From Lachnospiraceae bacterium (lineage in GTDB: Bacteria > Bacillota > Clostridia > Lachnospirales > Lachnospiraceae): a DNA stretch of 64,000 nt. Where the stretch lies: assembly GCA_910574715.1 (NCBI GenBank), contig CAJTCH010000018.1:1-64000 (forward strand), given 5' to 3'. A program made the position numbers and the translations under genes. Positions 41,406 through 50,547 of this stretch are shown here, in pieces. A model generated the notes under the pieces. It saw only the letters and a list, made by a program, of their open reading frames with translations. It had not been told where the DNA came from and searched no databases. Every line of letters begins with the position of its first letter. Position 1 is the stretch's first letter.

Positions 41406-42197
41406 CTACAAAATCGCCTTCTTCGGACACTTCTCAGCACATTTGCCGCAATTGGTACACTTCTCCGGGTCAATGTGCGCGACATTGCCTTCAACCTTGA
41501 TGGCGTCGGATTCACAGACCTTCTCACACATCTTACAGCCGATACATCCAACGGAGCATGCCTTCATCACATCCTTGCCCTTGTCGTGAGAGCTGCAGGC
41601 AACCAGATGCTTCTGGTCGTACGGTACAAGCTCTATAAGCTTCTTCGGACACGCGGCGATACACTTGCCGCAGGCCTTACACTCTTCCTTATCCACAACG
41701 GCAACGCCATCCACAACATGGATCGCGTCAAACGGACACGCCTTCACACAGCTTCCCTCGCCGAGACATCCGTAATTACAGGACTTCGGACCTCCCGCCT
41801 GCATCATGTTGACCACCACGCAGTCGTTCAATCCATAATACTCATAGTCCTTGCCAGCCTTATCACAGGTTCCGGCACATTTGACGAATGCAACCTGACG
41901 CGCCTGCGCCCCTGCCTCGACGCCCATGATCGCGCCGATCTTCTCCGCAACCGGCGCGCCGCCTACCGGACAGCCGCCGATCTCCGCCTCGCCTTTGACG
42001 ATAGCCGCCGCAAGTCCGGAACATCCGGCATATCCGCAGCCGCCGCAGTTATTGCCCGGAAGCACGCCAAGGATCGCCTCTTCTCTCTCATCAACCTCTA
42101 CTGCAAATTTCTTGCCTGCCACACCAAGGAACACACCAATGAACAAACCGGTGCCGCCCACGATCACAGCAGCAATGATAATACCTGTAACACTCAT
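41406..42197 (-). CDS. rnfB: Rnf complex subunit B (ferredoxin-type iron-sulfur protein)
   Basis: A 263-aa subunit. The N-terminal membrane helix (about residues 5-27) is followed by a 4Fe-4S domain (NNCGGCGYAGCSG, then Cys in GGCPVGG). Further Cys-rich ferredoxin modules follow, including CKACGKCIAACPKK, CIGCKMCEKVC and CTNCGKCAEKCPKK. It takes electrons from reduced ferredoxin at the cytoplasmic face and passes them through the complex to NAD+, driving ion export. Last rnf gene of the operon rnfCDGEAB. Confidence 0.97.
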   Translation of the reverse strand: MSVTGIIIAAVIVGGTGLFIGVFLGVAGKKFAVEVDEREEAILGVLPGNNCGGCGYAGCSGLAAAIVKGEAEIGGCPVGGAPVAEKIGAIMGVEAGAQARQVAFVKCAGTCDKAGKDYEYYGLNDCVVVNMMQAGGPKSCNYGCLGEGSCVKACPFDAIHVVDGVAVVDKEECKACGKCIAACPKKLIELVPYDQKHLVACSSHDKGKDVMKACSVGCIGCKMCEKVCESDAIKVEGNVAHIDPEKCTNCGKCAEKCPKKAIL

Positions 42198-42211
42198 CGT
42201 TATGCCCCCTC

Positions 42212-42787
42212 CTATATCAGTCCTGAGAATCCGCAGAACGCGATCGCCATAAGTGTTGCCGTTACCAGCACGATCGGCGTCCCCTGGAAGGACTCTGAAA
42301 TGTCGTTGTATTCGATCTTCTCACGGATTCCTGCCATGATCACGATAGCGATCAGGAATCCCACAGATGTTCCGATACCGTTGATCACACCCTGAAGAAT
42401 GCTGTATTCCTTCTGAACGTTGGTAAGCGCCACGCCAAGCACGGCACAGTTCGTGGTGATCAGCGGCAGATATACGCCGAGCGCATTGTATAACGGCGGC
42501 ATCGCCTTCTTAAGGAACATCTCTACGAACTGAACCAGCGCCGCGATGATCAGGATGAATACGATGGTCTGCAGATATTCAAATCCTAACGGCATCAGGA
42601 TAAACTTGTAGATCAAACTTGTTACCAATGAAGCTATCGTGATAACGAACACTACCGCTCCGCCCATACCCGCAGCGGTATCCACCTTCTTGGATACCCC
42701 AAGGAACGGACAGATTCCCAAGAACTGGCTGAGTACAACGTTATTCACAAGAGCCGAGCCTATCGCAATGATCAATAATTCTTTCAT
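42212..42787 (-). CDS. rnfA: Rnf complex subunit A (membrane)
   Basis: A 191-aa integral membrane protein with six helices. Typical segments are NNVVLSQFLGICPFLGVSKK and LITTNCAVLGVAL, each with a Cys. RnfA and RnfE form a pair that holds a membrane-embedded Fe-S cluster. It sits 14 bp upstream of rnfB. Confidence 0.97.
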   Translation of the reverse strand: MKELLIIAIGSALVNNVVLSQFLGICPFLGVSKKVDTAAGMGGAVVFVITIASLVTSLIYKFILMPLGFEYLQTIVFILIIAALVQFVEMFLKKAMPPLYNALGVYLPLITTNCAVLGVALTNVQKEYSILQGVINGIGTSVGFLIAIVIMAGIREKIEYNDISESFQGTPIVLVTATLMAIAFCGFSGLI

Positions 42788-42800
42788 CTATGTACTCCTC

Positions 42801-43526
42801 CTATTCCTCATTTCCTGTCGGGAAGACCTTCCCGCCGCACGCACTGTTACCGCAGGAAGCACATCCTTCGCCGCATCCCGCCGCTTCCGGCACCTTCTTG
42901 CCCTTCTTCGCGGCATTGTTCCTTACCTTGTTCTGCAGCGCTACAAGGAATGCAAGAACCAGGAACGCACCCGGCGGAAGGATGAAGATGGTCACCGGCA
43001 CATAACCGCCCTTACCTGCGGCAGCGTCTGCCAGAGGAAGGAGCTGCTGGCCGAAGATCGCGCCCGTACCGATCACCTCACGCACGATACCGATCGCGGT
43101 AAGACCCACGGTAAATCCAAGCCCCATACCGACACCGTCGAAGATGGACGGAAGAACCGGGTTCTTGGACGCATAACTCTCGGCACGGCCAAGGATGATA
43201 CAGTTCACTACGATTAGCGGAATGTACAGTCCAAGCGAAGCATACAGGCTTGGAACGAAACCTTCCAGAAGGAACTGTACAATCGTTACGAATGACGCCA
43301 CGACTACGATGAACGCCGGCATTCTGACAGAATCCGGAATGATCTTACGCAGCATGGAGATCAGCATATTCGACAGCACAAGTACGACCGTCGTAGACAG
43401 ACCCATACCTACGCCGTTGATGGCGGACGTCGTTACCGCCAGGGTCGGACACATACCCAGCATCAGAACGAAGGTAGGGTTCTCTTTGACCAGACCGTTA
43501 TAGATTCTTTCGGTACAATTATTCAT
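42801..43526 (-). CDS. rnfE: Rnf complex subunit E (membrane) with Cys-rich tail
   Basis: A 241-aa integral membrane protein homologous to RnfA, with the segments NPTFVLMLGMCPTLAVT and PLIVVNCIILGRAE carrying the cluster Cys. The membrane core ends near residue 205. An added tail follows with CGEGCASCGNSACGG, five Cys in fifteen residues, not part of the classical RnfE fold. The tail could bind metal or an Fe-S cluster at the cytoplasmic face. It lies 13 bp upstream of rnfA. Confidence 0.96.
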   Translation of the reverse strand: MNNCTERIYNGLVKENPTFVLMLGMCPTLAVTTSAINGVGMGLSTTVVLVLSNMLISMLRKIIPDSVRMPAFIVVVASFVTIVQFLLEGFVPSLYASLGLYIPLIVVNCIILGRAESYASKNPVLPSIFDGVGMGLGFTVGLTAIGIVREVIGTGAIFGQQLLPLADAAAGKGGYVPVTIFILPPGAFLVLAFLVALQNKVRNNAAKKGKKVPEAAGCGEGCASCGNSACGGKVFPTGNEE

Positions 43527-43545
43527 CTTAACTACCTCCTATTCT

Positions 43546-44127
43546 TTATTGAAATGCAGCTTGATAATATCCAAGCGCCGCATTGACCGCACCCGTCACA
43601 GATCTGGACGTGATGGTCGCACCGCTTAACGCGTCGATGGGTTCTCCATCCCCGCCGTCCTTGGATACTGCAAACTTCTCTGCCTGTTTCCCTTCATACT
43701 GCCCATAGAAAGCGGGCTCCGTGGCCTTCATTCCAAGACCTGCCGTCTCACTGATGGACAGGATCGATACGCCGTTCACCGTACCGTCGCTGGTGATACC
43801 AACCGTCACCTGAATACTGCCGCCGAAGCCGTCCTTATCCGTCGCAGTAACGACATATCCCATATCGCCCACGGTACAGGCTTCATCGACAGTCCCGTTG
43901 ACTCCCATATCGGCGATCGCCGCATCCGCGGCTGCCTGGTCAATCTCAACCTGTTCAAAATCATTGATATCCGCTTCCGGGAATACCTTCTGCCAAGCTT
44001 CTTTCTTGGCCGTCTCCTGAGCCTGGGCGATCGGAGCCTTCGTAATCTCATACACAAGACCAAGGCCAAGGCCGGCAACCAGAGTGATCGCCGTCAGGAT
44101 CAATGTGTTTTTCAGAATCTTATTCAT
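43546..44127 (-). CDS. rnfG: Rnf complex subunit G (flavinylated)
   Basis: A 193-aa protein with an N-terminal membrane helix (about residues 7-28) and an outside FMN-binding domain. The flavinylation motif is SGATITS near residue 172, whose Thr should carry FMN attached by ApbE. GFGGSIQVTVGI is the other typical segment. It relays electrons on the outer side of the complex. Its start overlaps the rnfD stop by one base. Confidence 0.96.
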   Translation of the reverse strand: MNKILKNTLILTAITLVAGLGLGLVYEITKAPIAQAQETAKKEAWQKVFPEADINDFEQVEIDQAAADAAIADMGVNGTVDEACTVGDMGYVVTATDKDGFGGSIQVTVGITSDGTVNGVSILSISETAGLGMKATEPAFYGQYEGKQAEKFAVSKDGGDGEPIDALSGATITSRSVTGAVNAALGYYQAAFQ

Positions 44128-45077
44128 TATTTCTCTCCTCCTTTACCGAATGGTTTTGGAAGAGTAACTCTCTCGATCAACGGCACTAAGAGGTTGCTGA
44201 TGATGATCGCATAAGATACGCCTTCCGCGGAACCGCCGAAGAGACGGAACAGACCGGTCAGGATACCGAGAAGCGCGCCGTAGACAAGCTGTCCTCTCTT
44301 CGTGATCGGCGAGGTTACATAATCAGTCGCCATAAACCATGCACCGAGCATCAGACCGCCTCCGCAAAGATGCGCGGTAATATACTGCGGATCGAAAAAT
44401 CCGATATTCGGATTCGCAAAATGTCCGAATATACCGACAAATATAACAAATGACACAATATAGGTTCCAGGGATCCGAAGATCGATGATGCCCAAAAGGA
44501 TCAGGAAGATCGCTCCAATGATGATCGCGATCACCGACGTCTCACCGATCGTTCCCGGAATCCGTCCAAGCAGCATGCTCATGCTGTCAACCGTTTCACC
44601 GCCCTTTAACTGTGCCAGCGGTGTCGGTCCTGTTACTCCGTCATAGACAAATGTAGTCATCTGGCTTGTAAATGATATCAGCAGGAAACACCTTGCACCG
44701 AGAGCCGGGTTCATGAAGTTCTGTCCCAGTCCTCCAAAGAGCTGCTTCACGATCAGGATCGCAAAGACGCCGCCCAGCACGCCCATCCACCAGGGTGCGG
44801 ATGCAGGCATATTAAGCCCCAGTAATAATCCGGTAACCACCGCACTGAAATCATTCACGGTGATCTTCTTGTGCATTAATTTCTCATATATGTATTCTGT
44901 CAGGACAGATGACGCCGTCGTACAGATCAGCATCACAAGCGCTGACACTCCAAAGTTCCATACGCCAAAGGCAGAAGCCGGCAGCAATGCGATCGTCACA
45001 TAGAGCATGATATTGGCTGAAGTAACTTTGGAACGTATGTGTGGTGAAGATGACATTTTCAACTTGTTTTCACTCAC
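44127..45077 (-). CDS. rnfD: Rnf complex subunit D (membrane, flavinylated)
   Basis: A 316-aa polytopic subunit that starts with a short polar part containing SSPHIRSK. The outside loop motif DGVTGPTPLA carries the likely FMN-binding Thr, with Pro in place of the usual Ala of the S/T-G-A-T motif. LGARCFLLISF and GAWFMATDYVTSP are also characteristic. It is thought to couple electron flow to ion movement. Between rnfC and rnfG in the operon. Confidence 0.96.
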   Translation of the reverse strand: MSENKLKMSSSPHIRSKVTSANIMLYVTIALLPASAFGVWNFGVSALVMLICTTASSVLTEYIYEKLMHKKITVNDFSAVVTGLLLGLNMPASAPWWMGVLGGVFAILIVKQLFGGLGQNFMNPALGARCFLLISFTSQMTTFVYDGVTGPTPLAQLKGGETVDSMSMLLGRIPGTIGETSVIAIIIGAIFLILLGIIDLRIPGTYIVSFVIFVGIFGHFANPNIGFFDPQYITAHLCGGGLMLGAWFMATDYVTSPITKRGQLVYGALLGILTGLFRLFGGSAEGVSYAIIISNLLVPLIERVTLPKPFGKGGEK

Positions 45078-45110
45078 GTTTGTTCACCTCTTCCTCTTCT
45101 ATTAGATTCT

Positions 45111-46430
45111 TTATTTCTTCTTGCGGTTCGCAAGCGCGATCTTTCTCATGGAACCGATCGCCTGCTTAAGCGGCCGTTTCGCCGGACACACAAAACTGCA
45201 GGAACCGCATTCCATACACTCTAAGCCCTCGTGCTTCGTAAATGCCGCTTCATCCTGATGTTCCGCATAGTCCGCAAGCCTTGACGGGATCAGACGGCTC
45301 GGACAGGCGTCCACGCAGCGTCCGCAGTTGATACATGCCGTCGGCTCAAACTTTGCAACCTCGTCCTTCGTAAGACAGAGAATCGACGAAGAGGTCTTCG
45401 TGATCGGGACATCCAGAGTAAACATAGAGAATCCCATCATCGGTCCGCCTGAGATCACCTTCTCAGGTTCGCTCTTATATCCGCCGGCAGCCTCGATCAG
45501 CTCTGCCTGATTAAGCCCGAACGGAACCCGGAAGTTCCCCGGTTCGTTCACGGCGTCGCCGCTTACTGTGGTCACGCGCTCCATGGACGGACGGCCTTCC
45601 GCTACGGCCTCATAGATACTGATGATCGTCGCTACGTTATCAACCACGCATCCCGCGTCTGCCGGAAGCATCGCGGAATTGATCGCCCTTCCTGTCGTCG
45701 CGTAGATAAGCTGACGCTCACCGCCCTGCGGATACTTCGTCTTAAGCGCAAGCACTTCGATCCGCGGTTCATCCTTCGTAAGCTCCCTGAGCTTCTCAAT
45801 ACAATCCGGCTTATTATCCTCTACCCCAAATATACCCTTCGCGTTGTCAAAGAGCTTAAGGATAATCTTCATACCGCCCACCAGCTTCTCCGGTATCTCC
45901 AGCATGCATCTGTAGTCAGCCGTGATATACGGCTCACATTCCGCGCAGTTCGCAATAATATAATCAATCTTATCCGGTTCCTTAGGCGAGAGCTTAACCC
46001 TGGTCGGGAATCCCGCACCGCCCATACCTACAATTCCTGCATTGCCGATCGTATTCAAGATCTCTTCCTTCGTCATCTCGTCCAACGGTTTGACAGCCGG
46101 ATATTCCACCTCTTCATACTCACCGTCATTCTCAATGACAATACTGTTCACTGTCCCGCCTGTCGGATTCAGATGCGGCGCGATCGCCTTAACCTTACCG
46201 GATACAGACGCATAGATCGGCGCGGAGACGAAGCCTCCGGCTTCCGCTATCATCTGCCCCTTAAGGACACGGTCGCCTACCGCCACTACCGGACTGGCCG
46301 GAGCGCCGATATGCTGGGATACCGGATATACCAGATCCCCTTTGGGTTTTACTTCGACAATGGCCTTCTCTTTTGCCAGGCTCTTGCCGTCATCCGGATG
46401 AATACCACCCTTAAAAGTTAACAATGCCAT
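45111..46430 (-). CDS. rnfC: Rnf complex subunit C (NADH site)
   Basis: A 439-aa soluble subunit. It has an N-terminal barrel-sandwich region, then GMGGAGFPTRVKL for NADH and FMN binding, then two 4Fe-4S motifs, CINCGRCVDACP and CMECGSCSFVCP. It reduces NAD+ at the cytoplasmic side. First gene of the rnfCDGEAB operon. The 188 bp upstream (46431-46618) hold the terminator of the rpsA-like gene and presumably the rnf promoter. Confidence 0.97.
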   Translation of the reverse strand: MALLTFKGGIHPDDGKSLAKEKAIVEVKPKGDLVYPVSQHIGAPASPVVAVGDRVLKGQMIAEAGGFVSAPIYASVSGKVKAIAPHLNPTGGTVNSIVIENDGEYEEVEYPAVKPLDEMTKEEILNTIGNAGIVGMGGAGFPTRVKLSPKEPDKIDYIIANCAECEPYITADYRCMLEIPEKLVGGMKIILKLFDNAKGIFGVEDNKPDCIEKLRELTKDEPRIEVLALKTKYPQGGERQLIYATTGRAINSAMLPADAGCVVDNVATIISIYEAVAEGRPSMERVTTVSGDAVNEPGNFRVPFGLNQAELIEAAGGYKSEPEKVISGGPMMGFSMFTLDVPITKTSSSILCLTKDEVAKFEPTACINCGRCVDACPSRLIPSRLADYAEHQDEAAFTKHEGLECMECGSCSFVCPAKRPLKQAIGSMRKIALANRKKK

Positions 46431-46556
46431 CCCTTTTTTCCTTCCTTCCTTTTTACTCTTTATTACTATACATCAAAATTCCCCAATTATCCAGTAAATA
46501 CGAGGATTTCTTTGTATATTTCCGTGAACAACTTGTTGATTTTTTAACGCATAAAA

Positions 46557-46580
46557 GATAGAGGCCGACAGGCCTCTATC
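46557..46580 (-). terminator. terminator after the rpsA-like gene
   Basis: Perfect 10-bp stem GATAGAGGCC/GGCCTCTATC with a GACA loop, followed on the minus strand by TTTTAT. It separates the cmk-ispH-rpsA unit from the rnf operon. Confidence 0.85.
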
Positions 46581-46618
46581 CAATAATCATGTAGTATTCC
46601 GTTGCCGTTGCCTTAACC

Positions 46619-47725
46619 TTATACCTCTTCTGCAGCTTCATTCTCGCCTTCTGCCTTCTCCGGTGCATCAGATGCCGACTCCAAAGCCTTCATGCTAAGG
46701 CTGATCTTCTTCTCTGCCACATTCAGGTCTACTACCTTGGCAGTGATCTCCTGACCTACGGACAATACATCTGACGGCTTGTCTACATGTGCCCTTGAAA
46801 TCTGTGAAACGTGGAGTAATGCATCCACTCCGGGTGCAAGTTCAACAAACGCGCCAAAATCTGTCATTCTGGCAACTCTGCCGTCCAATACGGTTCCTAC
46901 TGCATAGCTGTCGGCAGCATTCGCCCATGGATTGCTCTCCGGGAACTTAAGGCTCAGAGCAATCTTGGTATCGTGAATCTCCTTGATCATCACTTCTACT
47001 GTCTCACCGACCTTGAACACCTTCTTCGGATTCTCGACACGTCCCCATGACATCTCTGAGATATGAAGAAGTCCGTCAACTCCTCCCAAGTCAATAAATG
47101 CACCGAAATCCGTTACATTCTTAACAACACCTTCCATCCGGTCTCCCGCCTGGATCTTCGCAAACAGTTCCTTCTGCTTCTCTGCACGCTCCGCAACAAG
47201 AAGTTGCCTTCTATCGCCGATCACACGGTTCCTTCTTGGATTGAACTCGCTGATCACGAACTCGATCTCCTGATCCTGATACTTGCTCAGATCCTTCTCA
47301 TAGGTATCAGATACAAGGCTTGCCGGGATAAATACCCTTGCCTCTTCGATTACAACGCTCAACCCGCCTCCAAGAATCTGTGCTACCGGAGCCTTCAGCA
47401 CTTCATGATTCTCATATGCTTCTCTAAGCCTCTCATTACCCTTCTCGGCAGCAAGACGCTTATATGTTAATAACACCTGACCTTCGCCATCATTAACCTT
47501 CAAGACCTTCGCAGTCATAGTATCCCCCACTGATACCATCGTAGTCAGATCTGCGTTCGTCTCATTCGTGTACTCGTTTCTTGTGATGATACCGTCTGCC
47601 TTGTATCCTATATTCAAGATGATTTCATCAGGCTTAACGTCGATGACAGTACCATCTACAACCTCTCCATTTCTTATTGTCTTGAAAGACTCCTCCAACA
47701 TTTGTTCAAAAGTTAATTCTGACAT
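46619..47725 (-). CDS. S1 RNA-binding domain protein (ribosomal protein S1-like)
   Basis: A 368-aa protein with four S1 domains. Clear repeats are VKNVTDFGAFIDLGGVDGLLHISEMSW and VARMTDFGAFVELAPGVDALLHVSQIS (parts of domains three and four). An acidic tail follows. It helps place mRNA on the 30S subunit. The ATG at 47725 follows GAGGAGG and overlaps the ispH stop by 20 bp in another frame. In several Clostridia the two are one fused protein. Confidence 0.93.
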   Translation of the reverse strand: MSELTFEQMLEESFKTIRNGEVVDGTVIDVKPDEIILNIGYKADGIITRNEYTNETNADLTTMVSVGDTMTAKVLKVNDGEGQVLLTYKRLAAEKGNERLREAYENHEVLKAPVAQILGGGLSVVIEEARVFIPASLVSDTYEKDLSKYQDQEIEFVISEFNPRRNRVIGDRRQLLVAERAEKQKELFAKIQAGDRMEGVVKNVTDFGAFIDLGGVDGLLHISEMSWGRVENPKKVFKVGETVEVMIKEIHDTKIALSLKFPESNPWANAADSYAVGTVLDGRVARMTDFGAFVELAPGVDALLHVSQISRAHVDKPSDVLSVGQEITAKVVDLNVAEKKISLSMKALESASDAPEKAEGENEAAEEV

Positions 47726-48563
47726 AATTTTGAACCTCCTCAATTATAATATTGGGCGTGGATGCCCCTGCTGTAATACCTACTGTTTCCACGGACCTTA
47801 ATTGATTCATATCCAAATCGTCAAGTGTCTGTATATAGTACGTATTCAAACATTCGTTCTTACATATTTCAAATAACTTCTGAGTATTCGAACTATGCTC
47901 GTCCCCTATAACCACCATAGCGTCGACTCTCCCCGCAATCCGGCGCGCCTCCTCCTGTCTCTCCTTCGTCGCATTGCAGATCGTATTTAAAACAATTATA
48001 TCATAACCCTTTTCTTCGATAATTTCAACTAAATCTTTGAATTTATTGTAATTAAATGTCGTCTGAGAAACGATGCACAGCTTTTGGCTCTTATTTTCGT
48101 GCACGAATTGCCTTGCTTCCTCATGCGTCTGTATGACGTCCGCCCGGTCTCCAGCCCATCCTCTGGTCCCTTCTACTTCGGGGTGTGCGCCGTCTCCGAT
48201 AATTACAATATGTGACCCTTTCTCACTTTCTTTTGCCACAATGTCATGAATCTTCTTTACAAACGGACAAGTTGCGTCAACACAGATGATCCCTTTTTCT
48301 TCCATGCGGTCATAGACGCTCTTTGCCACGCCGTGAGAACGGATGACCACAACGCCTTCCTTGATCTGCGCAAGCTCCTCTTCCGAATGGATCACCTTCA
48401 CGCCCTGCTTCGCAAGATCCTTGATCACTTCCTCATTATGGATGATCGGGCCGTATGTATAGATCTTCTGTCCCTCATAACGCCGGACCTGCTCATAGAC
48501 CATATCTACCGCGCGCTTCACTCCAAAGCAGAAGCCGGCGGTCCTCGCTAATTCAACCTTCAC
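47706..48563 (-). CDS. ispH: 4-hydroxy-3-methylbut-2-enyl diphosphate reductase (IspH)
   Basis: A 285-aa Fe-S enzyme that performs the last step of the MEP isoprenoid pathway. The three cluster Cys are in AGFCFGVKR, VDATCPFVKK and NTICNATKERQ. The substrate residues are seen in SHGVAK and the GDGAHPEVEGT region. The GTG at 48563 with AGAAGGA upstream matches the family's usual N-terminus (KVELARTAGF). An ATG at 48602 would add 13 residues. It overlaps the S1-protein gene downstream. Confidence 0.96.
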   Translation of the reverse strand: MKVELARTAGFCFGVKRAVDMVYEQVRRYEGQKIYTYGPIIHNEEVIKDLAKQGVKVIHSEEELAQIKEGVVVIRSHGVAKSVYDRMEEKGIICVDATCPFVKKIHDIVAKESEKGSHIVIIGDGAHPEVEGTRGWAGDRADVIQTHEEARQFVHENKSQKLCIVSQTTFNYNKFKDLVEIIEEKGYDIIVLNTICNATKERQEEARRIAGRVDAMVVIGDEHSSNTQKLFEICKNECLNTYYIQTLDDLDMNQLRSVETVGITAGASTPNIIIEEVQNYVRINF

Positions 48564-48639
48564 ATTCCGTTCCTTCTCTTTCTTCGTAATATCCAGGCCC
48601 ATGCAGGCGATATCGCAGCAGTTCGGACAAGCCGCTTTG

Positions 48640-49296
48640 TTACATACAAAGCCCCGCGATCTCCTTCACGACCTCTTCGATCGTCATATCCGAACTATCC
48701 ACCAGCACCGCATCCTCAGCCTGCCTTAAGGGCGCCGTCTCCCGGTTCATATCCCGCTCGTCGCGCTCCTTGATATCCCTTGCGATCTCATCGAGATCAC
48801 AGGCCTCCCCTTTTGCCGTCAATTCATCATAACGCCGCTTCGCGCGCGTCTCCACGCTCGCCGTCAGATAGACCTTCACATCGGCGTCAGGCAGCACGCA
48901 GGTGCCGATATCCCTTCCGTCCATGATCACATCCTGAGTCCTTGCAAGATCTCTTTGAAGGTCCAGAAGCTTCACGCGGACCTCCGGGATCACAGAACAC
49001 TTGGAAGTCATCTGTCCTACCGCCTCATCCCTTAGCCGCCCCGTAATATTAGTACCATTCAGGAACACCTGCTGAACTCCGTCCTCATACCGGATCTTCA
49101 CATCCGCATCCTTACACGCCTCGATGACCTTATCCGTCTCCTCCGCCTGTATCCCTCTGTCAAGGAAATGGATCGCAAGCCCTCTGTACATGGCTCCCGT
49201 ATCCACGTAGATAAATCCCTTCTCCTCTGCAACCAGCTTCGCGATCGTGCTCTTCCCCGCTCCTGCCGGTCCGTCAATTGCCACATTATATCCCAT
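48640..49296 (-). CDS. cmk: cytidylate kinase
   Basis: A 218-aa nucleotide kinase phosphorylating CMP and dCMP. The P-loop is GPAGAGKSTIAK, with the VDTGAMYR motif, MDGRDIGT, and a lid with Arg residues near DERDMNRETAPLRQAED. Normal length. It begins the cmk-ispH-rpsA order that is common in Firmicutes, 21 bp after the flavoprotein gene. Confidence 0.97.
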   Translation of the reverse strand: MGYNVAIDGPAGAGKSTIAKLVAEEKGFIYVDTGAMYRGLAIHFLDRGIQAEETDKVIEACKDADVKIRYEDGVQQVFLNGTNITGRLRDEAVGQMTSKCSVIPEVRVKLLDLQRDLARTQDVIMDGRDIGTCVLPDADVKVYLTASVETRAKRRYDELTAKGEACDLDEIARDIKERDERDMNRETAPLRQAEDAVLVDSSDMTIEEVVKEIAGLCM

Positions 49297-49317
49297 TATT
49301 CTTCTCCTTTACACTTT

Positions 49318-50547
49318 TCATTGCACACCATTGCCGGCGGCATATCCCGTAGACCAGGCAATCTGCAGGTTAAATCCTCCGGTCAGCGCATCCAGATCCA
49401 GCACCTCTCCGGCAAAATGAAGTCCCCCGACATATCTCGACTCCATAGTTCCCGGATCGATCTCCTTCGTCTTCACACCGCCGCGGGTGATGATCGCCTC
49501 ATCATAACCCCGAAGCCCGGTAAGCGTCATCTCCATATTCTTCGTCAGGTGTACCAGCCTTTGTCTCTCCTCCCTGGATATGACATTTACCTTCTTCTCC
49601 GGATCGACCCCGCTTAATTCTACCATAACTGGAACCAATTTGGACGGGAACAATTTTCCAATTGCATTCTTATACTGCCGGTTCAGATTCTCTTCAAAGT
49701 CTCTCAAGACTCTCCGGTCCAACTGCTCCTCACTGAGGGCAGGCTTCAAGTCTATGGCAAGCTTCAGGTTTTGTTCCCTCAGTATACCGCCCACCTGGCT
49801 GCTCGCACTGATGATCAGCGGTCCGCTGACCCCATAATGCGTAAAAAGCATTTCCCCGAATTCGCGGTATAACAGCTTCTTATCCGAAGAGACAGAAACC
49901 GTTACATTGCGAAGAGAGAGTCCCATAAGGCGGCCCACCCACGGCTCACTCACTTCCATAGGCACAAGCGACGGCATACACGCTGTGATCTCATGCCCGC
50001 ACTCCCGTGCAAACCTGTAACCGTCCCCGGTAGAACCTGTGGATGGATAAGAGAGCCCTCCGGTGGCAATAATACAGGAATCCCCGTACACTCTCTTTCC
50101 ATTCGCCAGCTCGACACAGGAAAATCTTCCGTCTTCCGCCTTCACACGAGAAACCCCTGTACTTAGATGCACGTCGATATGAAGCCGCCGCATCTCCTTC
50201 TCCATCGCACCGATCACATCCGAAGAATGGTCTGACGCCGGAAATACCCTGTCTCCCCGTTCTACCTTCGTCCGCACTCCAAGCCCTTCAAAGAACTGTA
50301 TCACATCTCCGTTGGTACATCCGTAAAAACTGCTGTACAGGAACTTCGAATTGCTTGTCACCGACGAAAATAATGTCTCCATATCACAGGCATTTGTGAT
50401 ATTGCATCTTCCCTTTCCTGTGATAAAAAGCTTCTTTCCTAATTTTTCATTCTTCTCAAACAGACATACCTCATGCCCGTTCCTTGCAGCCGTGATCGAC
50501 GCAAACATACCTGCCGCTCCGCCGCCAACGATCAGAACTTTACTCAT
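49318..50547 (-). CDS. HI0933/YhiN-family flavoprotein
   Basis: A 409-aa NAD(P)/FAD-dependent oxidoreductase. The N-terminal dinucleotide motif is VLIVGGGAAGMFA. The family-specific ITGKGRCNITNA and CIIATGGLSYPSTGSTGDGY follow, and the C-terminal FAGEVLDLDALTGGFNLQIAWSTG completes the FAD site. Its physiological reaction is unknown. Its start overlaps the regulator gene's end by 8 bp. Confidence 0.93.
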   Translation of the reverse strand: MSKVLIVGGGAAGMFASITAARNGHEVCLFEKNEKLGKKLFITGKGRCNITNACDMETLFSSVTSNSKFLYSSFYGCTNGDVIQFFEGLGVRTKVERGDRVFPASDHSSDVIGAMEKEMRRLHIDVHLSTGVSRVKAEDGRFSCVELANGKRVYGDSCIIATGGLSYPSTGSTGDGYRFARECGHEITACMPSLVPMEVSEPWVGRLMGLSLRNVTVSVSSDKKLLYREFGEMLFTHYGVSGPLIISASSQVGGILREQNLKLAIDLKPALSEEQLDRRVLRDFEENLNRQYKNAIGKLFPSKLVPVMVELSGVDPEKKVNVISREERQRLVHLTKNMEMTLTGLRGYDEAIITRGGVKTKEIDPGTMESRYVGGLHFAGEVLDLDALTGGFNLQIAWSTGYAAGNGVQ

